From the NCBI RefSeq assembly GCF_032854445.1, contig NC_088301.1, forward strand, positions 14,258,281 to 14,322,280: a DNA stretch of 64,000 nucleotides, read 5' to 3'. The notes under the pieces are model-generated. The model did no database searches. It was not told the DNA's origin and was given only the letters and a program-made list of their open reading frames with translations. A program made the translations under genes and the position numbers. The stretch comes from Liolophura sinensis. Taxonomy: Eukaryota > Mollusca > Polyplacophora > Chitonida > Chitonidae. Below, in pieces: positions 50,901-56,601 of this stretch (positions within the stretch are counted from its first letter, which is position 1; every line of letters begins with the position of its first letter).

Positions 50901-53900
50901 CCAATACAAGCGGAGTTGAACTAGTGACAATATAAGGCAGCTTGTACAAGACAGGCGAACAAGCAGGAAGATTGGCTGAATGCAAGACAACGGGCGAGAG
51001 ACCGTGTTAAGACAAGCACGATGCACACCGATGACCACGACACTCACATGAGCTTCAGAAGATCGGTCAAAAGGCATGCCCATACAAGTAGCTATAGCAT
51101 GTTGATATAAAGTACATTTAGATCGAGAAAAAACATTTAAGGTTTGAACCGGACGATCAAACTGGCCTGACCGATGATGACCTACTTACGCTCATAAACG
51201 GGGGCTCGACGAACTAGAAAACAAAATAGACTGTTCTTTTTTTTCTGCGATCAGACTATATTTAAAGTTAGCCCAAAGAGCTTGATAATGGTTCTGTCAA
51301 GAAGGCTGGCAGCCCCACTGGTGTAGGGCGATGTGTTGGGCACAACCTGGGCTCAGTCCTACACACATGACTTAAACCGTGCCATGGGTAGAATAGAGCT
51401 CAGCAGGTTTCTCCATGTTCTATGACTATGTGTTAACTACATGTACACTGCTTAGCTCATTCGGAACATTCCATATGATGTAACAGCTGAATAACACATG
51501 CCAACCTTCTTCAACAAAAAAAAAAAATATAAAAACCAAAAAAATGTCAAAAGTAAACCCTAACTTAGTCTTCCACATGGCTTGGTAAAAAGGTATAATC
51601 TTTGTCCCATGACAAACAATCTTTTTTCAAGAACTTTAACAAACAATCCCTAATGTTTTGTGTTTTCAAAATAGAACTTGTTTCTTTTTCCATTTCATAT
51701 TTACAAACTGACTAAAAAGGTGCCTACAGAATTGAGCACATGGATTAAGGGGACTGAATCAAGAATCCACGTACACCCTTGAAGCAATCACCATCAGTCA
51801 CTTGAAAATGTTAAATACTGATACTATATTTTTGTTTCCCCAAGAGATGTGGAAGATCTAATCTAACCTACAACACCAAAGCACGACACAACACAGACAA
51901 TATCAACAGTATTAAATATTCAAAATGTGTTAAATCTGGTAAATGATGGTGCTAATATAAGATGCAATTTACAGTATTTTTCATTCGGCATCTCAAATCA
52001 TGCTCAAGACCAACAGTAAATTGTGAATTCCTCCCCAAAATAGCCATATAAAAATGTGAAATCTTACTCCGTTACAATCAAGCCTGGCTTTGGAAAGACA
52101 TATTATTATTTCCAGTACAGCTTACTTTCATTACTTAATACCACGGAGAATTTAAAATTGTAAGCATCTTGATTTACAATAATTATTACAAAAAGGTTTG
52201 ACAGTTCTTTTTCCCCTTAAAGTCTGACAAGAACATCTGAACAGGACAAATAAAGACTGGTGACAGTACATTATCAACAGACACGATACTGACATGAACA
52301 TGTAAGGTTTTTTTTTGTACATGAAACCTATGGTGTTTTGTTGTGAATGTGTGTAACATGAAGAATGGCAGACCAGTATCACTTTTCACTATTAATATTA
52401 TCTTCAATGGATTTCTTTTCTATGGTTCTATGATCTAACCTCAGGCAGATGAGGCCTTTTCGAGTCAGTGTGTGTTCTAACACATGGTATATCTTCAAGT
52501 ATCACCGATCGTGGTAAAAATGATGGCCTGTAGCCTATATTTGTGTAGGAGAATAGTACAAATGGCCCCTCCATCTTTAATCTTTATAATTAGACCAACA
52601 ACAAAGCTGATTTCAGGGTACAGTCCAACAACTACGGAGCAATACAGCACTTTGAACGCACGTGTGATAATGGTCTGTGTTTCAAGTTCAAAGGCCTTGG
52701 GTGGTTCAGTGTTAGGGTAACAACATATCCTTATTTAACATTTCCCATCAGAATTTTTTGAAATCGGAGCCATAACTTCAAAGGTCTTGTGGCGTCAATG
52801 TGTTTGGCTACTACACATTTTGATGACACAGTAAAGACTTGTGAAGCAACTTACAAATTCTCCCATGATTTTTTCCTCAGTTCTTGAGTTTCAATGCGGG
52901 TGGAGACCACCAAAGAGGCCAGCTGTGTGTGCAGTTAAGCTGCTTGCACAACTCAAAATTAACTGTCACTCGTACTCCTAACAACAGCAGGTGCCAAGGT
53001 TAACTCTCAACAACCAAGCACTGAAGTTTATATGTTCTGAAAACTTCAAACTTTAAATTATGCCACTGAAGTGATCATCTATAGCATATCAAAGGTCAGA
53101 GAATTAATGATGTTGACAAACTGAGTGCATGCGTACCTGGATAAGGCATAATGAGGTCAGTATTAGTGCAAGCTTCTGAAGTAAGAGTAGCAGGGACACG
53201 GCTTTAAGGTGAAAACTACAAGTCTGTGGGTGTCCACTGGTTCTGCATTAGTGACAGAGGTTCTGTGTGATCTAGGACAACTGTGGGGGGGTAGGGGTGG
53301 TGCCCATGCTGCAAACAGGACATGCTGGGGACAGTTAATAACATAGGTAGTGGCATAACAAATATACATGGTCAATAGGGGTATATGCATATATATATAC
53401 ATATATACACATATATATATATATAGGCAAACATACAACTAAAATTGACAAGACGGTAACAAGTACGTACAGGGATGGTTGAAGAGGTCCAGGCAGTATC
53501 ACCATACCTGACACCCTGAAACAGAATCAGGCTACGCACGCACCGCACGCACATCCAATGGCTACAAGAACACTTGCTGTACTAAAACATTTCATATCTA
53601 AGATCTCCGCCAGTCGGCATGGTCAGCTTACCTCCTTGAGTGGTCATCACTTGAATGGGTTCGGACAACGGGCCCTGGCCGATGTTGGAGAAGGCTAGGA
53701 CGCTGATGGTGTAGGTATGGTTTGTCTTGAGGTTGCTGATTGATGTCAGTTTGTTGTTGGCAACCTCTCGGTGCTCCCAAAACACAATTGGAATGTCTGG
53801 ACTCAGTGTGTAAAACACCTTATAACCCTGTAATGTACACAAACATAAAACTTTGATTTCACCCCCATGTAATGAATACCTAAAACGTACAATGAATACA

Positions 53901-56601
53901 TCAAATCCATGATGAATACAGCAAACTGAGACTGGGCATCTTAAATGTGAAACGAGTACCTGAAATATATATACTGTAAATCTTTAACCTTTTTGACTTA
54001 CAAAGCACTTTTTTCAGTTGAATATACGCATACATGTTCAACTGTGATCAAAATAATGCTAAAATGATTAATTTGTGTCACTGAAGGTGTAAGCTTCATA
54101 AACCTGTGCAAAATGTCTCTCTCTACACCCAATAGTTTTCCAATATTGATTGCCAAGATAGTTGAATAGGTTCAGGAATTAGACTGAAACATGATGAATG
54201 CATCAAATGGAGAATGGACGCCTAAAATACAATTTGTTTTTAGGGACTAAGTATAATGTAAACACAGACAGGGAATGGAAGCCATTTGTTCATGTACAAA
54301 GCTCTATTTTGATGATTGCCTTCACAGTTTTTTTTTTAATCATTTCTTCACATCCTCCACAAGTCCTAAGACTGAAATATTGTCCAGTTGCATTCTAACA
54401 GCCCTTCAAAAAAAGATAACAACAGACTGACTGGATAGTCAATGAGCAAAAACCTAGTATGACAAAGTTATCAAACTAGTACAATTTTTTTTATTCCTGA
54501 ACCCCAATAGATGACAAGCAATTTGTGCACAGACAGTATTACTTTTTTTTGTAATTTTGTTCCTATCTTCAGAGTAATGTAGTTACGGGTTGAGGACAGG
54601 TTTGTTGTTACCAGTGATAAACTCATCCAAATCCATATTGCTATCAACACAAGTATAAAATAGCTTAATGGTCACTTCAGTCATTTTTTGTAATGACTCT
54701 TCTGATCTTTCCCTGACAGACCAACAGGATAACATTACATGACATGGTAATTGTCCTAGGATATCAAATGTGCAGAGCAGTAAAGAACTTTTCCCCTGCC
54801 AGTACATCATTTTTCTTCCCCTTCCTGTCAAGATCCTTGGAGACATGAAGACAAATGGCCTTGTTATTTCTGGACTATAGGCCAATCAGATGATGACCTC
54901 GACTTCTTAGTCTTTTTGAATATTCGTGGACGAGCCACAGGAAATAAATAACCATCTTTAAGAATGCACAAACATCCTGGTTAGCACCTTTCTTGTGTGG
55001 TTCACTCAGATGACAAGACTCTCCCTTCCCACCCATTACAATGGAAGTAGAATAGCTACCATCTGTCACATGTGATTAGCATGCTACCCAAGTGGTATGA
55101 GCTAAGGGTTGGTTGTCTGAGGGAATGGTTCCGCCTTCTAAGAGGGAATAACTGTAGCTCTTATATACTTCTAGTACAGGCGTTCAAGAGGAGCCATTAA
55201 AACAAATGAGGTAGGACAGCCACAAATAAAGCTCTTTGGTAAGCTTGCCGGACAAGGGAAGTAGATTTCAAAACGTGTGGAATTTTTAACTTGTTCCGAA
55301 TCTTTATGGTCCACTTCTCGTATCCTTCATTTTCTGCAAGAAGTTTCAGACAAAAATGTTCATGCATGCTTACTGATATAACACTAAGGCAAAACGAAAG
55401 GCAGCAAAGGGTTATCTCCTGCTGCCGTAAGTATGGCAAGTTTTAATGAGAAGTTTTGAGTGTTCTGAATAATGGGTCATTTGTGTTTTACTGCTTCGCA
55501 GAATACCAGATGCCTTTATAATGCCTCAAGAGAAATGTCCACAAAGAAAACAGTTTGGCCGCAGCCTTGAGGAAATTAAATTTCTGCCTTTGATGACGAC
55601 AGCAAGAGAATGTGTCACATCCGCTGAGCACACAACAGGATTTCTGTACATGATCTGCTCCATATAGTGTAGGCAACCTGATCGGCGTGGATTGAAGACT
55701 TGGTGAAAGGAAACACTGGAAAAGTTCACAGCCTTTATTAGCTTGTCTCCTATGACATGGTTTATACCGTAGCAGCCACGTAAAGCTGATACTTCCTGAT
55801 CTGGTTCAATGGACTGGTTCAAAGGAAGAATATATGGCTGCTCTAAGACCAGTGTATTGTCTGTCATGATAGGAATGGAAACCTTATTAACCACTGTGAC
55901 TAATAGTGCCTGCTTTGCTGGGTGATTCTTGGTTCATCATAACTGTCCCCAGCTTCATGTGATTGATGTACATGTAACAGTGTAGCTACAGAACACATGC
56001 TGCAAGCCTAGACAATAAAATGGAATATGTTAAAATGTGCCAATGTAAATGTAAGGCAAGCCGTTGTTATGGACAAGTGGGAGGATGCTTGAAATATCCA
56101 CAGAGGGTGATAAAAAGAGGTCAGAAAAATAAACAACATCAGATCTCTGAAAAAGATCTGATGCTAAAAAAACATAAAAAATATATATAATAATAGAAAA
56201 TAATAATATATGTCAAAGGAAAGCAATTATCTGAATTTTAATTACACTATTACAGGAATATTTTTAGAGGCCAACAAATATATTACTTTTTACACAGAAA
56301 CTTACATCTGCCCAGTCAGACATCATACCACCTCGAAATACCATTCAAAAATCTACTCAAACCTTGAAACACCTTTCTAAGATCTACACCGCTCTCAGAG
56401 TCGGGCAAAACAGGCACCTCGGCAAAAGACAAAATTTTAGGCCATTAATTTTGCAGAGATCTCACTTTTTTTGATTTTTATACATTTATATACAGCTTAC
56501 CTTAATAACTCCATTTGGAATCTCTGGCTCCTCCCACGAGACCATTACAGTGGTTGAACTGACTGGTCGGGCCATGACGTTCCGTGGCGGGCTCCCTGGG
56601 G
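23839..56601 (-). CDS. LAR: LAR-type (type IIa) receptor protein tyrosine phosphatase, 5' end missing
   Basis: Twenty-seven exons join in phase to about 1633 residues ending at TGA. The order is FN3-2 to FN3-9 (residues 1-800), membrane-proximal module (800-919), transmembrane helix (about 987-1010), juxtamembrane segment, catalytic D1 (about 1065-1370) and D2 (about 1375-1630). D1 has KNRY, WPD and CSAGVGRTG (Cys about 1274), the elements of an active tyrosine phosphatase. D2 keeps the Cys loop (about 1565) but has KNRL and WPE. The family dephosphorylates phosphotyrosine at the plasma membrane of neurons and epithelia and acts in axon guidance and synapse adhesion (family knowledge). Nine FN3 domains, as in Drosophila Lar, rather than eight as in vertebrates. 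The Ig domains, FN3-1 and the start lie upstream of base 64000. Confidence 0.96.
24348..24483 (-). CDS. LAR: Exon: D2 P-loop and following helix
   Basis: The Cys and the first bases of Ser come from the previous exon, giving [11 protein letters not shown]. The exon ends RPAMVQTE before GTAAGC. Length 136, with one base completing Ser. Confidence 0.96.
25077..25231 (-). CDS. LAR: Exon: D2 WPE loop to catalytic-site Cys
   Basis: It encodes [13 protein letters not shown] and ends ISVHC plus AG. Glu replaces the catalytic Asp of the WPD loop, as in other LAR D2 domains. Its 155 nt and phases equal the D1 exon at 29117-29271. Confidence 0.96.
25461..25586 (-). CDS. LAR: Exon: D2 middle segment
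   Basis: It encodes [20 protein letters not shown] through REFKVTDAR, 42 residues, phase 0 on both sides. Confidence 0.96.
26074..26208 (-). CDS. LAR: Exon: D2 segment
   Basis: It encodes [20 protein letters not shown] through LTKLREMGR, 45 residues, phase 0 on both sides. Confidence 0.96.
27228..27304 (-). CDS. LAR: Exon: D2 phosphotyrosine-loop region
   Basis: It encodes [20 protein letters not shown] through ASFID. The first two bases complete a Tyr codon and the donor is GTAAGT. Confidence 0.95.
27650..27743 (-). CDS. LAR: Exon: D1-D2 linker and start of D2
   Basis: It encodes [20 protein letters not shown] then [15 protein letters not shown], in place of KNRY of active domains, marks D2. 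The exon ends with one base of Tyr. Confidence 0.95.
28255..28540 (-). CDS. LAR: Exon: D1 P-loop and C-terminal half of D1
   Basis: It completes [11 protein letters not shown] and continues through [20 protein letters not shown] (Q-loop Gln) to TGMELEFK before GTAACC. Length 286. Confidence 0.96.
29117..29271 (-). CDS. LAR: Exon: D1 WPD loop to catalytic Cys
   Basis: It encodes [20 protein letters not shown] and ends PMVVHC plus AG. It supplies the general-acid Asp and nucleophilic Cys of the active domain. Confidence 0.96.
29721..29840 (-). CDS. LAR: Exon: D1 segment
   Basis: It encodes [20 protein letters not shown] through RTFQVAR, 40 residues, phase 0. The C run near 29820 should be counted carefully. 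120 nt is the length that keeps the frame. Confidence 0.92.
29994..30264 (-). mobile_element. tRNA-derived SINE family A, full length, intronic
   Basis: The complete element runs from tail 'tttgattggtgttttacgcc' to head 'gccacggaggcccc'. It lies in the 29841-30445 intron in the same orientation as the host gene. Confidence 0.92.
30290..30362 (-). mobile_element. SINE tail fragment
   Basis: The stretch 'attcatttgattgttgttag', then 'tcttactcagaaag' and 'cagtcaggtgg', is a diverged SINE tail next to the full copy. Confidence 0.45.
30446..30544 (-). CDS. LAR: Exon: D1 segment
   Basis: It encodes [20 protein letters not shown] through TKLEERSR, 33 residues, phase 0, between ACTTGTAG and GTAAGC. 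Confidence 0.95.
30545..31112 (-). other. Intron within D1
   Basis: AT-rich with a short (ATTC)n tract near 31030. No other feature is seen. Confidence 0.6.
31113..31411 (-). CDS. LAR: Exon: wedge and N-terminal D1 with KNRY motif
   Basis: It encodes [20 protein letters not shown] and [20 protein letters not shown] through QNAYIATQ, 99 residues, entered with two bases of Ala. KNRY is the phosphotyrosine recognition loop of active domains. Confidence 0.96.
31436..31995. repeat. Minisatellite, unit about 27 bp, about 20 copies
   Basis: The unit is 'gtcaggtgtacaggattggc' followed by 'atgaaaa'. Variants alternate ('acagaactggcatg', 'acagggttggcatg'), giving higher-order patterns. It fills half of the juxtamembrane intron 31412-32503. 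Confidence 0.92.
32504..32616 (-). CDS. LAR: Exon: juxtamembrane segment
   Basis: It encodes [20 protein letters not shown] then [13 protein letters not shown], the conserved PVEMRR block. Basic residues follow the membrane. The intron after it is where vertebrate family members carry a cassette exon. Confidence 0.94.
32690..32855 (+). mobile_element. SINE family A, 5'-truncated
   Basis: It runs from the degraded B-box ('caagttcatgggcttatgct') to the tail 'acaccaatcaagtaaataaa', in the intron 32617-33424. Confidence 0.75.
33102..33222 (-). mobile_element. SINE family A, 3' part
   Basis: The tail and part of the body ('tactcaagaatatttcactt', 'aacattatggcgggaggaaa') are present, inverted relative to the copy at 32690. 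Confidence 0.75.
33425..33705 (-). CDS. LAR: Exon: membrane-proximal stalk and transmembrane helix
   Basis: A polar, Pro/Asp/Asn-rich stalk ([14 protein letters not shown]) leads to the helix [20 protein letters not shown] plus CVIMYRR as stop-transfer. 93 residues, in phase 0, ending with AG of an Arg codon. Confidence 0.95.
33706..34906 (-). other. Introns around the membrane-proximal exon
   Basis: Two introns of about 0.5 kb. A short direct repeat of 'ccaggatatcccca' lies at 34465-34500. Confidence 0.6.
34231..34419 (-). CDS. LAR: Exon: membrane-proximal module, second half
   Basis: It encodes [20 protein letters not shown] through FLRAYSVDP, 63 residues. EPYIAARF aligns with KPYVAAQL/KPYIAAHF of vertebrate relatives, but the preceding basic run is missing. 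Confidence 0.92.
34907..35073 (-). CDS. LAR: Exon: membrane-proximal module, first half
   Basis: It encodes [20 protein letters not shown] through PNDFTIND. It is an FN3-like strand pattern ending at a GTAAGT donor. 55 residues, entered with two bases of Ala. Confidence 0.9.
35095..35165. repeat. Single diverged copy of the 62-bp minisatellite unit
   Basis: The stretch 'gacttcaaactgccaacact', then 'ctccatgaggtagg' and 'gttcaagtgaacagg', matches the array unit at 35752-36505 but stands alone beside the acceptor of the exon ending at 35073. Confidence 0.7.
35166..35751 (-). other. Intron between founder-like repeat copy and array
   Basis: AT-rich. No feature seen. Confidence 0.5.
35752..36505. 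repeat. Minisatellite, unit about 62 bp, about 12 copies
   Basis: The unit is 'ttgacaaaacccacttcaaa', then 'ctgttaacactactgtccac' and 'aaggtaggctcaagtaaaca' plus gg. Copies are highly alike, with phased variants (accgac/acccac/agtgac) suggesting expansion of multi-unit blocks. Confidence 0.95.
36506..37116 (-). other. Remainder of the intron after the 62-bp array
   Basis: AT-rich. No feature seen. Confidence 0.5.
37117..37333 (-). CDS. LAR: Exon: FN3-9, second half
   Basis: It encodes [20 protein letters not shown] through AAETLIE plus one base. 72 residues after acceptor CCTGTCTAG. Confidence 0.9.
37486..37715 (-). mobile_element. SINE family A, near full length
   Basis: The tail 'ttatttatttatttgactgg' and the body to 'gagaggctcctgggtcac' are present. 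The outer head is lost. It lies in the 37334-37885 intron. Confidence 0.85.
37886..37995 (-). CDS. LAR: Exon: FN3-9, first half
   Basis: It encodes [20 protein letters not shown] then [16 protein letters not shown]. The W and PP are at the usual FN3 positions. 36 residues. Confidence 0.9.
37996..38595 (-). other. Intron between FN3-8 and FN3-9
   Basis: It contains 'gagatgtatattgatggtca' followed by 'gataaaatt', also seen near 35424-35450 in another intron, a dispersed repeat of unknown type. Confidence 0.5.
38596..38883 (-). CDS. LAR: Exon: FN3-8, whole domain
   Basis: A single-exon FN3 with [36 protein letters not shown] and the [16 protein letters not shown] core. A sequon NIT is present. 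Phase 1 on both sides, so the domain is a removable cassette. Confidence 0.93.
38884..40162 (-). other. Introns flanking the FN3-7 exon (38884-39442 and 39737-40162)
   Basis: AT-rich introns with A/T homopolymers. No nested feature is seen. Confidence 0.5.
39443..39736 (-). CDS. LAR: Exon: FN3-7, whole domain
   Basis: A single-exon FN3, [20 protein letters not shown] to [12 protein letters not shown], with LSWDLP and [16 protein letters not shown] cores. Phase 1-1. Confidence 0.94.
40163..40255 (-). CDS. LAR: Exon: FN3-6, second half
   Basis: It encodes [20 protein letters not shown] through STPDG, the F-G strands. 93 nt, phase 1-1. Confidence 0.92.
40768..41103 (-). mobile_element. tRNA-derived SINE family C, intronic
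   Basis: The minus strand starts with tRNA-like 'cagttggtagagcatcagct', an A-box, followed by a degraded B-box. The body has 'gtgatgacgc'-free unique sequence, and the plus strand reads 'agtgctcggggtttaacatc' and 'gagtccttagagtgtatgca'. It is unrelated to families A and B and sits in the intron splitting FN3-6. Its family name is not known to me. Confidence 0.65.
41227..41421 (-). CDS. LAR: Exon: FN3-6, first half
   Basis: It encodes [26 protein letters not shown] and [11 protein letters not shown] through VTDIL. 195 nt, phase 1-1. Confidence 0.93.
41422..43483 (-). other. Introns flanking FN3-5 (41422-42034 and 42347-43483)
   Basis: A C/A homopolymer junction lies near 41838-41865. The rest is AT-rich without recognisable features. 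Confidence 0.5.
42035..42346 (-). CDS. LAR: Exon: FN3-5, whole domain
   Basis: It encodes [36 protein letters not shown] and [28 protein letters not shown] and KGDGARSK-like blocks are conserved in LAR FN3-5. 312 nt, phase 1-1. Confidence 0.95.
43484..43795 (-). CDS. LAR: Exon: FN3-4, whole domain
   Basis: It encodes [38 protein letters not shown] and [20 protein letters not shown], ending [11 protein letters not shown], the typical FN3-4 end. 312 nt, phase 1-1. Confidence 0.95.
43796..46769 (-). other. Intron between FN3-3 and FN3-4
   Basis: About 3 kb. It holds the 37-bp minisatellite at 44455-44790. A plus-strand open frame at 46048-46383 has no recognised domain. Confidence 0.55.
44455..44790. 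repeat. Minisatellite, unit about 37 bp, about eight copies
   Basis: The unit is 'ccaaaacactatgcaatcca' followed by 'caaactgccaataaaac'. Later copies carry 'atggataataaaacct'. Confidence 0.88.
46770..47054 (-). CDS. LAR: Exon: FN3-3, whole domain
   Basis: It encodes [38 protein letters not shown] and [20 protein letters not shown]. 285 nt, phase 1-1. It follows the intron with candidate microexons. Confidence 0.94.
47234..47661 (-). pseudogene. Degenerate coding-like remnant, unidentified
   Basis: Two overlapping minus-strand frames, each open for about 100 codons, contain protein-like stretches such as [20 protein letters not shown] followed by [17 protein letters not shown]. No family is recognised. 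It may be a decayed transposon or retrocopy (inference). Confidence 0.25.
48272..48292 (-). CDS. LAR: Candidate 21-nt cassette microexon (me5)
   Basis: It lies between TATGCTGTAG and GTAACC, phase 1-1, and would insert GMSRLYP in the FN3-2/FN3-3 linker. It shares its acceptor region with the candidate 169 bp away (48414-48461), so the two look like a local duplication. Prediction only. Confidence 0.35.
48414..48461 (-). CDS. LAR: Candidate 48-nt cassette microexon (me4)
   Basis: Acceptor TATGCTGTAG and donor GAAG|GTAATT. Phase 1-1 and open, it inserts [16 protein letters not shown], a Gly/Tyr/Pro-rich linker peptide. The acceptor has a weak pyrimidine tract. Prediction only. Confidence 0.42.
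49307..49441 (-). mobile_element. SINE family A, 3' part, diverged
   Basis: The stretch 'tatttattcatttatttgtc', then 'cagcattatggtgtaaggaa' and 'acccacgaccacacacagg', matches the tail and body. The head is missing. Confidence 0.7.
49526..49602 (-). mobile_element. SINE tail fragment
   Basis: The stretch 'tttatttaatggattgttgc', then 'cgccatactcaagacctgtt' and 'gggggtcagttttatgg', is a diverged tail. Confidence 0.55.
50104..50121 (-). CDS. LAR: Candidate 18-nt cassette microexon (me3)
   Basis: A strong pyrimidine tract (TTTTTCTCTTCCCCCCTT) precedes GGAG, and the donor is GCAG|GTGAG. Phase 1-1, it inserts DDSAKA. GAG is a poor acceptor trinucleotide. Prediction only. Confidence 0.38.
51190..51213 (-). 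CDS. LAR: Candidate 24-nt cassette microexon (me2)
   Basis: Acceptor TATTTTGTTTTCTAG and donor GTAAGTAG are both good. Phase 1-1, it inserts VRRAPVYE and then changes the junction residue (Leu or His depending on the next exon). Prediction only. Confidence 0.45.
53137..53175 (-). CDS. LAR: Candidate 39-nt cassette microexon (me1)
   Basis: Pyrimidine-rich acceptor TACTCTTACTTCAG and donor CCAG|GTACGC. Phase 1-1 and open, it inserts [13 protein letters not shown]. It ends TATCCAG like me5. Prediction only. Confidence 0.45.
53385..53425. repeat. TA/CA-rich microsatellite
   Basis: Runs of atatatac/atatatat. They create YI-rich open frames on the minus strand. Confidence 0.85.
53632..53827 (-). 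CDS. LAR: Exon: FN3-2, second half
   Basis: It encodes [40 protein letters not shown] and [14 protein letters not shown] and LAFTSVGDGPLS-like blocks identify LAR FN3-2. 196 nt, phase 0 in and 1 out. Confidence 0.95.
53828..56500 (-). other. Intron splitting FN3-2
   Basis: 2.7 kb. It holds the degenerate coding remnant at 54583-55894. The rest is AT-rich. Confidence 0.6.
54583..55894 (-). pseudogene. Degenerate coding remnant, possibly transposon-derived
   Basis: Successive minus-strand frames at 55894-55526, 55676-55488, 55439-55197, 55069-54875 and 54885-54583 are open, and their peptides look like coding sequence broken by frameshifts. One contains [20 protein letters not shown], similar to a GCDT motif I recall from an uncharacterised repetitive protein family of invertebrates and fish. 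The assignment is tentative. Confidence 0.3.
56501..56601 (-). CDS. LAR: Exon: FN3-2, first half (most upstream exon found)
   Basis: It encodes [20 protein letters not shown] then [13 protein letters not shown], joined to GYKVFY. It follows TTTGGTACAG and is entered with two bases of Ala. No upstream exon is recognised in the remaining 7.4 kb. Confidence 0.93.

Larger units (their letters stand above)
47055..53631 (-). other. Long linker intron between FN3-2 and FN3-3
   Basis: At 6.6 kb it is the longest fully contained intron. It contains the five candidate phase 1-1 microexons, a degenerate coding remnant (47234-47661), two SINE fragments (49307, 49526) and a TA/CA-rich microsatellite near 53385-53425. 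Confidence 0.7.

Noticed and set aside
53471-53515. 45-nt minus-strand segment with good splice sites in the microexon intron
   Set aside because: In the required phase 1 it meets TGA after a few codons. It is open only in phase 0, which does not fit the flanking exons.
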